NCBI GenBank assembly: GCA_026261815.1 | Contig: JAMPIT010000541.1 | Location: 868,001 to 932,000, forward strand | Direction of reading: 5' to 3' | Origin: Monarcha castaneiventris obscurior | Lineage: Eukaryota; Chordata; Aves; Passeriformes; Monarchidae | DNA: 64,000 bases | Shown: piece by piece, positions 22,401 through 35,200 of the stretch | How positions within the stretch are numbered: the stretch's first letter is position 1 | Layout of the letters: each line of letters begins with the position of its first letter | Made by a program: the position numbers and the translations under genes | Notes under the pieces: model-generated | The model's database searches: none | Seen by the model: the letters and a program-made list of their open reading frames with translations, nothing else | What the model was told of the DNA's origin: nothing

Positions 22401-25400
22401 ACCGGCATGTTTCGAAAAGGGAGCCTGAGTTTTCCACCAAAAAGAACTTGGCACCTAATTGGCAATGTGCTGATTAGCAACTTGTGGCACAGAATCTAAA
22501 CTTAACAGGTAGCTCCTGGTGCTAAAGGCTTCTTCAGACCAGGATTTACCTTTCATGAGGTGCCTTAAGTAACATTTTGGAAACACTGGGAATCCTGAGC
22601 AGAGGCTGCTTGAGTCTCTGTGTGGGTGCTCTCATCTACACTGCTATTATTTTGAATTTATCAGCTTATTCTCGAGGACGTAGCGCCCTGTCATGATACT
22701 TATTTTTCTCTACTACAGGACCGTAACTGAAAAGGTTTTCAAAACCTTTCTGCATCAGCCAAACAAGACAATGGTATAAAAGAAGTTGGAAAAGGAATTG
22801 TAAGTGTTACAGAAAATGTGGGGTTTGTAGCATTTGCAAAGAGGCACATTAAATACATTGGTTTATGTGAGTGTGGCTGTGCTCAGATATTATCAATTTA
22901 ATATCTAAGCACATATTCAAAATCATGAGGGCTTGAGGAGCAGTTAAAATTGCATGTGTTTCCCAACGTGGCACAGTTAGGGCAGTGGAAAACTCTTTCA
23001 GCACTTTTAATGTGTTCTCTCTCTTTTTCAGGAGCCAGGGAGATGAAGGACTTATCTCCCTCATCTCAAAACTCCCTTTGCTGCTATTTCTTTTTTTTTT
23101 TTCTTTTTCCTTCAAATGTTCACATACCCATGTTAATTAATTTCTAATCTAATTAAAAATAAATGTTTTTAGATAATTCCTCATAGTTTGTTTGGTTTTT
23201 CCCCTCGGTGTGGAAGCGTGAGAGTTAAGTGTAAGACCAGAGAAGGCTGCAAGTGTCTTAGATCCTCTACTTCCTTTTTGCTTTCTTTGAGTTGATTGCC
23301 TTTCTTTTGTGACTAGGCCAAATTTTCAAATGCTGTCTCTTAAACAGAACATCAAATTGCCACTTAAATTCCACCTGGCTTGCAGGGTAGGAGTGGGTAT
23401 TGACTATATTCTCTGCTTTGTTTTTGTTCTTGAACAGAAACCACTGTTAGACAATGACCATTCCTCTTTCAAGGTAGGCTGAATTGCAAGGCTTCAGCAT
23501 TGCAGGTGTATTTTAAATGCCTGTATCATTATTTCCTTAATAATGAACATGCTGTTAAAGAGCTGGTACTTGAAAATTGTATCTCTAGAAAGGAATTTGA
23601 ACATATCAGTTTTCTACCTTCCTTAAAATTACTCTTGATGGTGTGGTTATAATGTGTAAATGTGACTTGTGTGTACTAATGTGAAGCTATTTTCAGCCCT
23701 AGAAACACAAATAAGGCTTTCTTTCAAGAAAGTTTTGAGAGCTCCTTATTGTGAATACTTACAAAGCTTTTTCATAAGTCATGTAATGGTATTTATAGAT
23801 ACTCAATGTTAAATGATTAATTTTAGTTGCTAAAGTTTTTATGTTTTATTGCTTTATTTTATATATTTTTTCCTTTTTTAATTTTATTTTAGAGTATTTT
23901 GTAGAATTTACATTATCCCAGAGAACAGACAAGTATTTTTACTTAATTTTGATAGAGGGAAAGTGTTTCAAGTGCCTTTTGTGTTTGACTGTATTGCAAA
24001 GCACTTTTATTATTTCCTCATTATGCTGACTGCTAAAATTATATTCTCTGCCTGTTATTTGCAGAATGGTAAATGTGTGGTTTGGGCATTGTGATTCAAG
24101 CACAATCCTGCAAATTGTTCATTTGGGGGTGGGGCTGGAAGAAGTTAATTCCAGATTAAAATGTAGATTGATGGCAGATTGATGAGGATTAGCCTAATTG
24201 TCCACATGAAAACTCAGGTCATTCCATTTCTGTGTATTTTTACCTGTACATTTACAGGACATAACTGTAGGCTGAACTTGTTGTTTCTTCCCTTTAATTT
24301 TTGATCTTAAACAACAAATTTGGATTTAGACGTCAACCTTTAATGTTCTTGCTCTGAATCCACGCTCTAGCTAAGGTTAGTCTTTAAATGCTCAGTGGTG
24401 TGTTGAAGGCCTTGTTACACTTTACCTACTTTTGGTCTTTGATGAATTTTTACACATCTGATCCTGTTTGAAGAGCTGAAAAGAAAGCCCTTAGTTCTCA
24501 GTGGGCACAGATCCGTTTTTCACCATCTCCAAACAGGAGTCACCTGTTTTTCCCCCAGGGGCACTGGAGTTCTGCTCGTCAGGTTCTGCTTGTCTGTGCC
24601 AAGCAAGGTTATCAGAGGAACCCCTGCGGTCTGACCGAGATCTCTTTTGAAATCAGTAGGATCTCACCTGCCCATTAGCATTGGGAAAATGGTCTGGAAT
24701 TTTTGTTCAGCTGCTTCTCTGAAAGCCTTGTCCAGATCCCCAGACCCACTGTTTGCCCAAATTGTCCTTTAGTAGCTCTCCCACCCACAGACATTCCCCC
24801 TGAAGTTTTTATCCAGTAATTTCCCGGCTATTCTTTTACAAATTCAGTAGGGCAAGGCCTTTGGCATATATATGGGAAATGCCAAAAACCTAAAAGGAAT
24901 GCAGTGCAAACAATTGCACCTACTTAATTTAGATGCTACTTTTTTCTTTTTTTTTTTCCCAGACATGGAAACTTAATTATATGCATAATCACTTCAGGGT
25001 AAAAACAAGCTACTTGTAGTAAAAAATAAAATAAATTGGGGAAAAAATTGAATCCGTAAGATAAAAGCAACACCACAGCTGTATTTTTATGTAGTTTAAA
25101 AGAATCTTTATACATTTTTAATAGGCACGCGTGAAGACCACCCCTTTAGTTTTGGTGCTGCTTCTGTAACCCATTTTTGCAGATTATTGACAAGGAAGCA
25201 AATTTTATCGGCTGAGGAAGGAAATTAAACTAAACCTGCAAACTCGTATTTAGGGAAGGAGATGGAACAAAACCCTTGCATGGGCAGTGCCTGACACTAA
25301 GGCCTGTGTGCCCAAACCTGTTGCCACCAAGGAAGAATGAATGTCCTGTGTTCCCATCACTTTTCCAAAGGAAAAATGCATGTGCCCAGTATTTGCCTGC

Positions 25401-25489
25401 AGATGCTGGACCAGGTGGGTGATCCTACAGCACTGAGGTGCCATTGGCATTGTCTGAAGTGTTGCATAATGCGCCTGGTACAGTTTCTG

Positions 25490-25600
25490 TCTGTATCTAT
25501 CTTAGGTATTTACAAGGCACCTATCACCTTGGTACCTAAGCACTTTGAGAAATGCACCCACCCCAGGAGGGATGATGAAATACAGACAGAGGCCCAGGCC
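25490..25600 (+). repeat. Possible ancient amniote dispersed repeat relic
   Basis: The phrase 'aaggcacctatcaccttggt' followed by 'acctaagcactttgag' and later 'gatgatgaaatacagacaga' recalls an old amniote repeat with 'ctatcaccttagtatctgagcacct' and a following 'gatggggaaactgaggc' type segment. Strong divergence makes the family assignment uncertain. Confidence 0.3.
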
Positions 25601-28600
25601 CAGGGCAGCAGAGGCAGGGCCCGGGAAGCTCCCTGGCTGTGTTCCCGCTGTTGTTGAGCTCCTGGCCCGTTTGTTGTGGCCAAGGAACATCTCCACCCAC
25701 CTGTCTGTCAGCAGGAAGAGACGGTGCCCCAAGCCCTCGCGTGCAGCTCCGCTGGTGGGCAGTCTGAAAAGGACAGATAATGGAAAAGGCAACGGTCCAC
25801 TAGCAGAGGTGAAACAGGAATGGTGGGATTGCAAAAGGAGGGCTTCTTAAAGAGCAGCACATCTCAGGGGAGGGATCAGCTGCCAGTCCAAGTGGCAGGT
25901 AAGGCACAACACAGGCATAAATCTCAAATGTTCTGCAGTGAGCAAAAGTTAAAGAAATACTTCTGATGTCTCTAAAGTTTGTGTATATCCAAAGCCCTGC
26001 TCTGTTCTCGGCCTCTGTCTCAGTCCTCTGCCCCTGCAGCTGAGTCAACCATTCAGCAGTTCTCTGTGTATCTCAACCCAGTAATTGCTACAGTCCTAAA
26101 CATGCCTAATGACCAACACAAAGGACTCTCAGTGGTAATGAACGTTGTGGTGTGAGGAGACCGCACGGAATAGCAGTGCTCCAAAATAATGGACATATTC
26201 ATGAACCTAAAGGCTGGAATAAACTTGGCTTTGATCAGCATGCTCAGGGCAGGATGGGGCAAACCACAGCTCTCCCTTGCAGGCACACCTGGAGCAGCTC
26301 TCCTGTGGGCTCCAGGAGTACCTGCTGACCCACCATGTCAGACCAGGCTCTGTGTCAGCCCAGGGAAACACCCGGATAGGCAGCAGGAACAGAGAATCTG
26401 TCTGGCAGATTCTGCTCCGCTGCAGAAACAGAGAACCTGTCCAACAGGGGAGAAAGGGAGATAGCCAGGACTTTGGTGGAGGCTCACCAGTTCCTATTGC
26501 ATGCACCCCTTTAATACCAGATCTCTTTTTTACTTAAACTCAGCAGAGTCAGTGAGGTAAAACAAAAGACAGCCTTCAGAAACCTGTGGGTCCCAGGGGG
26601 CTTTTGGAAATAGCTGCGTAGTAGCCACAGTGATCAAACACTAAAGCTGGAGTGCAGTGGGTCACTGACTTCCAGATGTTTCTGCTCCCTTTAGCCCATG
26701 TGCATGCTCCTTCCTGAGTCCCTTCCTTGGTCATTTAAGGATGGAGATGGAAGTCCTGCCCTGGCAGAGCAAGGGACGCGAGGTTAGGAACGTGAACCTT
26801 GGAGGCTGCAGGTTTGATGGCTGCTATCACTTGCTATAAAGATGCCTGTGAAAGACAGAAGTGACCTATTTTGCCTGTAAGTTGTGTCTAGCACCGTGAG
26901 CAAAACGCTGCATGTAGGAATGGTGTGTCAGGTGGAAACTGCTGGAAAGATCAGGGACTCTGACCTCTTCCCTTTACTTCACACCCCAGGAAGCCAGCTG
27001 TGCTTCTTTGTGCCCACTCTATTTAAAGCTTGAAAAGAAAGAGATTTGGGGTTTTTTTAAGGCAAATTAGCAACCAAGTGAGATCAGCCATGTTGGTGCA
27101 TGGTTTGATCCATGGCCGATTTTGACTTCACAATTGCAGTGGCCTCTCTCTCTCCTTTTTTGGAAGTGACCCCTTTTCCAAGGAATTAAAGGCAGTTAGT
27201 TGAGGTCACTCGGTCAGCTGTTCAAACATAAGGACAGTTTCTGGCCGAACCCAGTTTTCCAGTGCCCCTGCTGTGCCTGGCACACCTTTCCCACAGCCCC
27301 AGCCTAGGCACTGGAGCAACCAATCTGACCAAGATCTGCCTGGAATTTAGGGCGACTTTTGGTCACCAAGGAATGGATTCCTTGGGCAGATAATCACACA
27401 TTCATCCAGGTGGTGTCAGCCAGCGGCCTCCAGGCAATTTTCCCCTTACTGCTCCTTAGTGAAGGAAATGCCATGCCTGTGACACACCCTTGGTTCCCCA
27501 TGCCCCATGGCAATGCTTCCCAAAGCTTCCAGAAACCGGAGTCGCTGAGAGATGCTGAACACCTTGTTACAAATAATAACAGCTATGGTTATTCCTCCTT
27601 CTCATTGCCAGCCAAGTTTACCAACCTAACCTAAAGCCTGTGCATGTATTCATTATTCAGAAGTATTCGCCAAGAGTTTCTGCAATTAACCTTCTGCCCA
27701 GGGGTTTTCACAGACTCTTTGCTTGCACCCTTTGTCATTTGTGTCATTGGTCACCTATTGCCAGATGCTGTTCTTTCAGCTCTGAAAGGCTGAAAAGACT
27801 GATTGGGAGGATGGCAAACATTTCATAGGACATAAGGAATTTTGCAAAAATTTATTGTTGGGCTTTTTCAGAGAAATTTTTCTTTACGAGCCTCTGGCAA
27901 ATGTGTAGACATGCACAAATAACAAAGGTATTCTGGTCCCCTTGAACTGAACAAACTAGACACAGTGATACCATTTACAGAAGTATTCATAAATCAGTGT
28001 GGAGTTTGGAGGTTTTTGATTTCGTTTTGCTTCTGTTTTTGACTTCCAGTATAGTTTGGTTCTACTTACCAGTTGTTAGGTGGGCTCTGTTTAGAATACT
28101 TGCCAGGTAAACGGGGTTTTCAAATACTGGGATTTTTCTGTTGACATGTCAAAAGAAATGCCAAGACATTCTGTATGACCAGTGGCTCTACCAGAATGAG
28201 TATTTATGATCCCTTACCTCACTCTGATTCCATAGACTAACTGAAGTGTGTGTTTGCTTTGTGTGGTAAAAGTAGGTCCCCGGTTTTTTTGTTCTTTTTT
28301 TTTTCATGTGTACTCAAGTAGGAAAATGCTGAGAAATAATTTCATGGTCCTACACTGTAGTCGTTAAGAGAGCTTTGCTAATGAAGGAATGCAGCTATGG
28401 CTGTATTAGACAAAGCAGGAGAAGAATTGCCAAGGAAGAAGCATTTCTTAGTTAGGTTGATACATAGTTCCTTTCTAATCTCCATGGAGTGGAAGAGCCA
28501 ATGATTGCATGACAGTTTGTCCCTAAAATTCATTTTCATAAGGAGCTCATGCCTTTTTACAAATACAATCTCATCCTCACTTTCCATAAAACATGCAACT

Positions 28601-29619
28601 GGACAGTCCAGCCAGACGCAGAGACAATATGAATACTTTGAATGTGAATACTTTGAAGTAGTGAATATGCTAAATGCACGAATAATATCCATTATTTTAG
28701 CACTTAAAAGTCATCATTCTATGAAGTCACACAGAATCCCTTTTAGAGCACCATAATATTGCAGGCACTTGGGTGTAGAAATAATGAGTGCCACATTGTG
28801 GTAGACAGGGATCGGGATAGAGGAGGAGGGATCCTTGGGTCTGTCAGAAAGATTTTTTCATTTCATTATATTTCACATAAAAGAAGTTTTTTTTACAAAA
28901 TCGAACAAAGCCCTGCCCTGATTCATAAACAGAACCAAAAGTATGGTTAACATGACCTCAGCAACACCTCGCAGATATAAGCTTACAGCTTCCACTGAGG
29001 TCTGAACAGCAGTATTTCAAAAAGCAGAAATTAATCCTTGACAAAAACAAAAAACCCAAAAAACTTTTTTGAAGGCTGGGATGCCAGAGAGTAGGCACGG
29101 CACTGATCTGGCACTGAGGCTGCTGAGGTGTGAGCAGCAGCAGCCTGGTCGGGTCACAATCTCACTGACAGAGCTTCTCTCAGCCGTCCCTTGCCTGAGC
29201 GTGGGGAATGCAGGGCTTTGGGCTGCCTCCTGCAGCGCTTCAGCCTCACTGCCCCAGGGCGATTCCTCATCACCAAATTGGCCCCCTCAAAAAAAATTTT
29301 AAAAAAAGAAGTGGACTAATTTTTTTTTATCTGAAGTAACAGAAAGTATGCAGAGTGCCGGCCACAGCCTCACATAATCCAGAGCGGTGCAGGACACGCT
29401 CCACTGTGAGCTGGTGATTCCTGTGGGTGCAAAAGCCTGAGCTTTTCCTGCTCTTTGGGAAGGCATTTTTCTCTAGAGTTGCCACGGGGAAGCGCTTGCA
29501 CCCAGATTTCCACCACACACCCTCAGGCAAGGGAAGACGTAGCCAGGGGAGGGCAAAACTCAGTTCATTTCCAGGAGACAAAGAGATCCCGGTGAGCAAT
29601 GCCCTCAGATAGCATTTCC

Positions 29620-29912
29620 TACCGTTTGGAGAAGAGAGCAAGGAAAATCTGGCAAATGTTGGGGAGGGCATTGCTCGCGGGATAAATCCCATGGACGGCC
29701 ACCGTCGCGCTGCAGCAGTGATTTGGGAGAGATTTTGGGTGGGGGTGACGTGAGACGTCGGACAAAAGTGAAGATAGCCAGCAGTGCTTCAGAGCAACAA
29801 AGGGCTGCCCTCAGCCAGTGGTGGAGCACATCTGGCACCCCAGGAAGCTCAATTGGACCCTTGGCCCTGAGCTCGTCCCAGGGATTTCTGACTGACACCA
29901 CTGCAGTGCATA
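29620..29912 (+). pseudogene. Harbinger Myb/SANT-like domain exon, frameshifted
   Basis: In plus frames the region reads E-E-S-K-E-N-L-A-N-V-G-E-G-I-A-R-G, then DGHRRAAAVIWERFW (29694-29738), then, one frame away, VRRRTKVKIAS (29750-29782). That order (helical lead, HRR, WERFW, RRRTKxK) is what the Myb/SANT-like partners of Harbinger transposases show. The jump of frame between 29738 and 29750 is a lesion that breaks the domain. The frame then continues to a potential donor 'catag|gtgagc' at 29913. This would be the first coding exon, but its phase does not match the acceptor of the downstream open frame, another sign of decay or of a splice I have not identified. Confidence 0.55.
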
Positions 29913-30233
29913 GGTGAGCTTCTCGCTAGGTTCACTGACATTTCCTGTCACAGTCACGCTGAGGGGAATTTGGTAGCTCCTGCCTTGGGATGCAGCATGG
30001 CTGTTTGTGTTCTGGGTACAGGACAGTGTGCATTGAGACCAAAAGTGCTTAATGACGCCAATTGCCACGTGCCCAATGCAGTCACTAAACTTTAGTCCGC
30101 CCTTCCGTTTGCCCAAACACATACACTCTGGCTTCCCAACTGGCTTCTTTCTATGTGTTGTCCAATGCATGTAGATACCTCCATCTGCCTGGCCTCAGAT
30201 ACAGTGGTTGTTGCTCCTCTATTTGATTGCCAG

Positions 30234-31093
30234 ATGTCACTGGGGAGCAAGATGGGGAGGTTCCTGGATCCTCGGGGCAAGCCGGCCATCACCGAGGGAG
30301 CTCGCTGTCCACGCCAGCCGAAGAACAGGAATCCTCGGTGCCTGCCTCTGACGAAGACTCGCCGGCCAGGACCACAGAGAGCTGGCAGTGGCCGCTGTCC
30401 TCGTCTGAAACGCACAGCAACGTTGGGGAGGATTTTGAGGGATTTCAAACGCCGGCGCGGACTCCGGAGTGCACCATGGACATACAGTCTCCCGGGGATC
30501 AGTCACTCAGTAGGACTCCTCAGTTTGAAAGTGACTCTCCTGAGGAGGAGGGAAATGATGAGATGAATGAAGAGCGCTGCGGTGTTGAGCCTGTCCCTAG
30601 GGATCGGGGTTGGAGAGGGCAGCCCCAGCTAACAGAGGGAGAGAAGCTGTTGATGGAAACCAACAGTAGGATTGTGCAGCTGCTGGAAAATATCAAGAGG
30701 GAGCATGCACAGTCCATGGGTCTCATGTCCCAGTCCATGGGCCGTATGGAGCTGCAGCTGGGCATTGTGGCTACCTCCACAAGAGCCATCCATAACTACC
30801 TGTCAGAGATTTTAGCTTTCCTCAAGCAGCCGAGGACGCAGGTTCTCGAAACGCGCATCTCCCAAAGAGCCACCCCCCATGTCGAGTTGACGTGTGCCTC
30901 GACATGGACTGGTGAGGACGCAGTGGCATCCTCCACTGTGTGCTTACCAGGGGCCGAAGGGACGAGCGACTCTCGCGACCCGCCGCAGGCCACCCTGCCT
31001 TGTCGCAGTGGCCGGCTGCAGAGAGCCATAACCGAGAGGGCCTCGCTGCCCATGCCTCCACGCCAGGCAAAAGGGGGAGGGAAGAAAAAATAA
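30234..31093 (+). CDS. Open exon of a Harbinger Myb-like partner protein (C-terminal part)
   Basis: An open frame of 286 codons follows the acceptor 'tttgattgccag' at 30233 and ends at TAA 31091-31093. A TGA at 30224 closes the frame upstream, so it needs splicing from another exon or starts at an internal Met. The protein has an acidic, Ser/Pro-rich first half (SSVPASDEDSPARTT), then a helical, heptad-like block LLMETNSRIVQLLENIKREH continuing into MELQLGIVATSTRAIHNYL, and a basic tail KGGGKKK. This layout, acidic linker plus C-terminal helical block, is typical of Myb-like proteins encoded by Harbinger elements. It is free of stops while the adjacent transposase is heavily damaged, and it is CpG-rich. 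It may be a surviving transposon exon, an exapted gene, or open by chance; expression is unknown. Confidence 0.6.
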
Positions 31094-31439
31094 CCACTCC
31101 ATAGGATTTTTAGGGTTTTTTTTAATGTGCCTGTCCTTTTAATTCTTAGCCATAAGGCCATCGGTGGCAGAGTTCAACCATTTCCTACATTGGCTAACAT
31201 TGTATTCTGGCTGACTAGATTAGTCTAACATTTTGTAGTTTATATTTGCACTGTTAACGATGTGTGCTGCTGGTATTTGAAGAACATTTGCCTCTGTTCT
31301 TTCACTTTAACTTCATACGAGCATTTTTTTACTCTGTGCCAGGCATTCATTGCTTTTCTTACAAATACAAGTCATTTCTTGAGGCAGCTGTTTTTTGAGT
31401 TTTCTTTCTCCATTATCCCACCCCCTCTGAGCAAGCACT

Positions 31440-32480
31440 CGGGACTTGGTGGTAAGTATAGAGGTCTTGGCAATACTCGCCTCCCAAACTGTGTTCGATC
31501 AGTCTTTGCCTGGTGTTTCTGGCATGCCAGCCTGAGGTGTTGGGGTATAGCCTGTACTGGATCATGACCATTCTTATCCTCTGTGGGTCTCACCAGCTCA
31601 CTTCCTAAGACCCTCGGTGGAGCTAATCCACATGTCTTGGCTATGTCGTACAATAAGTAATGTTGCCAGGATCATACCTCATATTTCTCTTTTTGGGGGC
31701 TGTGTAGTGATGTGCCACCAGATCTATCTGGGCACCTGACTCTCGTTTTCAAAGTTCATTTGATGATGGATCTGGTGGCTTGATGGGCAGCATTATACTT
31801 TTTCCTCTGAGAGAGTCTGGGGATTCGGAACAGGAGTCACTAAGCAATGTGTTCTATGGGGATAAGAGCCATCTCCTGCAACAAATCTAATAGGAGGAGA
31901 CTGTCCCCTGTAATTATCACAGATATTAATTATTTAAGAAAAAGAAAAAGAAAAAAAAAAGCAACTTGCCTAGCAGCCAGAACTCTTGAGAACATAAAAG
32001 TCATGACACGCTGTTGGGTACTGTGCTACTCTGTGATTAAGAGCTTTTCGTCAGAGACGAGACCTACATCTTGATAAAACACAACTACTTTCTGTGCCTT
32101 TAGGCCATCCAATTTCCTGAGGGCTGGCACCCTGAGCAGGGCACGGGTCCCATTGGTAACCCAACAGGGCAGATGGAAACGCACTTTGGCAATAAATTAC
32201 TTTATATCTGTTGGTGCTGCCTCTCTCGGGGGAATTTAATATAGTGGCACTCAAATTGCTATATGCATGCAGAGGCATCAGACTGGCTTTTACATGTGGT
32301 ATCCCTAACAGTTGTCCGGAAGGATGCTGCTCCCAGGAGCCCCTGGAGCGGTGGGGACAGGTCCTCACAGGTGTAGCATGGCTCCTGTGTTTGACTCTCT
32401 ACACGCCGTTGTGACTTCTCGGGAAGGTGCAGACCAGTTTCTATGGAAAATGCCAGGGAATAATCGTAGCCCTAAAAATC
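31440..32480 (-). pseudogene. Harbinger (HARBI1-like) transposase pseudogene
   Basis: Reading the minus strand from about 32450 downward, several pieces in different frames follow the order of a DDE_Tnp_4 nuclease. They are an N-terminal helical part (S-I-E-T-G-L-H-L, then L-L-G-A-A-S-F-R-T-T-V near 32330), the first-Asp region near 32130-32150, the stretch A-Q-Y-P-T-A-C-H-D-F-Y-V-L-K-S-S-G-C (32025-31973), then L-V-T-P-V-P-N-P-Q-T near 31820-31850. Next come YNAAHQATRSIIK (31797-31759) and R-C-P-D-R-S-G-G. The family equivalents are Y-P-G-S-x-H-D, and YNxAHxxTRxxIE. Lesions include TGA at 31758-31756 directly after the YNAAH block, several changes of frame and an A/T-rich replacement at about 31920-31965. 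No intact open frame remains, so it cannot encode an active nuclease. Confidence 0.85.
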
Positions 32481-35044
32481 CTCTTCTGTGACTGCAGCCG
32501 AGCTGAGCTGTCTGGCCAGTGAGATGTAGACTCTTCTTCCCTGTCTTCCTGTGAGGCTGAGGTTGTTCAGAGCAAAGCAGATCAGAGTTTGTTACTCTAC
32601 CAGCCCGCCACAGACTGCTCCTGTAGAAGTGTGCGTGTGTGCGTGCTTGTGGCTGTACTCTGCTGAAGGACCGGTTCAAGGAGGAAATGCAGCTGGCATG
32701 GCCAACCTCCAGGGCAGGCTCTTCCCACATTCCTTCCTTTCGACCTTCATCCAGCTGCATTCCTTTTAAAGATCCCATTGGAGGCAGGCTTCCTTGGGCC
32801 ACTCTGTCGACACACCTCACAGCAGATGCCAATTTTTGCATCTGTGTTGTGGATTTTTTCTCTCTCTTTTGTGAGGGTTATTTGTAAAGTTCTCCTCAGA
32901 GAATTTCCAACACGAGCTTGTGAGCTTCCCCTCCCGTTGGTACGAGGAGCGTGTGCTGCCGAGTATTTGAGGTCACGAGGAGGCTGGGAGGAGAGCTAAT
33001 TAGTGAGCCTGACAAATCATTCCAGTCTGAGTATATTTGGAACATGTGGCTCTGGTGCAGGAGGGGTTTGCACTCTGGTGCTGTGGAGACGAACAGCTCG
33101 AGGCACAGGCGGGTGAAGGTTTGGCCCAACACGTCTTCTTTCTCTGGGATGAGTGAGTGCAGCTAACTGTGGTTCAGCCATTTCCTTGGCCTGAGGAGCA
33201 CGTTTGAGAACGCAGTGAGGATGTTTTTGTTTCACATCGTGCTTTCACTCCAGCAGGGTGGGGCAGTTGTGGCCAGGCGTTCAGATTTTGACGTTTCCCG
33301 CAGGACCCGCCATGTAGCTGCCGCCATTTGGGATCAGTCTCCACGTGCTGGCTGCTTCTGTGGCCTCACATTTTTTGCTGTAGCTCCAAAATGACAACCT
33401 CCACTCTACCTTTGCTTTCTGATCCAAGGGCAGTAGAGCAAGAGAAGGAGCTGTGCAGTGCTGCCACATGAGGAAACCCTAAAGAGTTCCTTGCAAGCAG
33501 CTCGAGCTTTAACCCGCCCTCCTCTCCCATTTGTGAGTGCTTTGGCTAAACGTGGCAAATGGGAGCAGCCGTAGGGTGAGAAGGGCAGAAAACCTCTCTA
33601 CAGACAAGGAACCTGCAATAAACTCACACAAAACCAGAGATTTTTTCCCCACATGGAAACAGTAGATGGTATTAAGAATTGGTACCAACTGATATTTTGG
33701 TCAGATCCAAAACTAGGATCTGACTTCTAGGATTGTCTAGGAAAATCAGTGCAGTTGGAGGGTATGTATGTTTCATCCCCAACAAATATTTTCATGCTTT
33801 TCCAAGTGTCTGTCATGGCCTCATCACTCTTTCCCTGTAGCTTTTTGTTGTCTGAATGGGTATCTGGTTACATGTGTCTGTTCAAAATAAAGGGGATCAC
33901 TTCTTACATGGTATAGTTCTATTGCTCATGTGCAGATTTTGAGTGCTTCAGTCTCCAAGGCTTCCTTCTTTCTGTATCCCAAAGACCAGTTGTTTGGCTT
34001 CTGGGATGAGAACACGGGTGGGAGAGTCTTAAGAGGAAACCTCTGCCCAGTCGAAGCTCTTGGTGATAGATCCCCTGAGTACCATTCTGCAGTCCAGCCG
34101 TATTTTTGCTGTGTAGGGTAAATGCTCATGGTTACACCGTTGCTTTCTGATGCCTTTTGCTGAGCAGAAGTGCAGATATTTTTCTTTCAGACGTTTGTGT
34201 TACAAAGCCTTATGAAATGTGACGTGAGGTTGGTTTTTATTTTTGAATACATGTGACAATTTTAAGAATTTTTTTTCCTTTTCTCCTTCCACTGGATGAT
34301 TTAAACCCCACAAAAAAGATAAAGCAGGCCAATGAAAAGACTTGAATGCTAACTTCAATTGAAAAGAAACAGCAACACTACTCTTGTGAGACAGTTTTCA
34401 GCAGTGTTCAGCTTACTGGTCCTGCTCAGCCTTTCCTTTCCTGCCTGCTCCCTGACCCTCTGTGACACTGAAATATCCACTTCTAGGACAACCTTCTTCC
34501 TAACCTGAAGGCTGAAAGTTCTTCCCTCTCTTCTTCTCCCATTTAAAATATCATCCTTGCATCAGCCAGATCTGCTGTTTAGAGGAATCAAAAGCTCTTT
34601 TCCTCCTGCCTTATTCCCATCCATATCAATATCCAGGGCCCTGAGTGCGCTGCTCTCCAGCGAGAGGTAAAATTTAAATCCCTAAATACAGTACTTGGGA
34701 TAGTAACACCAGCTCTAGATCACCAAAAAACTGGGTTTTTTAAAAGTCTGTAGTAGTATCCTAATAAAGTAACTATCCTTGTTTGACAAATAATCAATTA
34801 TTTGGGAGGTGGATCTCATTGCTGAAAAGTAGCTTTGCTCTGACTTGTGCTGTGGAAGCCGAGGAGCCAGGCTGAGGTGTTCCACTCACAGAAACACCAC
34901 AGGCTATGCAAGTAATCCTAATTTTGGTGCAACTTCCAAGGAAAAGACGCTAAATCAGCGTGATGCAGGCAAGCAAATGCAATGGAAGGTGTAGTAAGGA
35001 AAGCCGTTGGTGTGATTCCAGTTTGGATTCTAGTAGGGATTCCA

Positions 35045-35200
35045 AACTCAAACTCTCCTGGTGCCTTGGGCTAGTGATTTAATTTCTCTATACCCTGGTT
35101 TCGTAGCAGTAGAAGGGGCAAAAAAAGGAGCTGTCAGGCAATAATTAGTTGATTATACAGTACTTTGAGGTCTCCAGTGTGAGGGAGTAACACTTTGTAT
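35045..35200 (+). repeat. MIR/CORE-SINE-like relic
   Basis: The segment 'gccttgggctagtgatttaa' with 'tttctctataccctggtttc' and later 'cagtactttgaggtctcc' follows the order of MIR-type SINEs ('ttgggcaagtcacttaacct', 'ctctgtgcctcagtttcc', 'aagcactttga'). It is strongly diverged, as these elements are in birds. Confidence 0.45.

Larger units (their letters stand above)
29610..32490. mobile_element. Relic PIF/Harbinger DNA transposon with two convergent genes
   Basis: Autonomous Harbinger elements encode a DDE nuclease (HARBI1-like) and a separate Myb/SANT-like DNA-binding partner. Both can be traced here: a Myb-like gene on plus (about 29620-31093) and a transposase pseudogene on minus (about 32480-31440), arranged tail to tail. 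The transposase match rests on several in-order motifs (see its entry). I could not identify terminal inverted repeats or the 3-bp target duplication, so the limits given are those of the coding remains, not of the insertion. The degree of transposase decay indicates an old insertion. Confidence 0.8.

Noticed and set aside
32365..32841. 158-codon minus-strand open frame
   Set aside because: Only its tail overlaps the transposase remains; the rest has no recognisable sequence, so it is not an intact gene.
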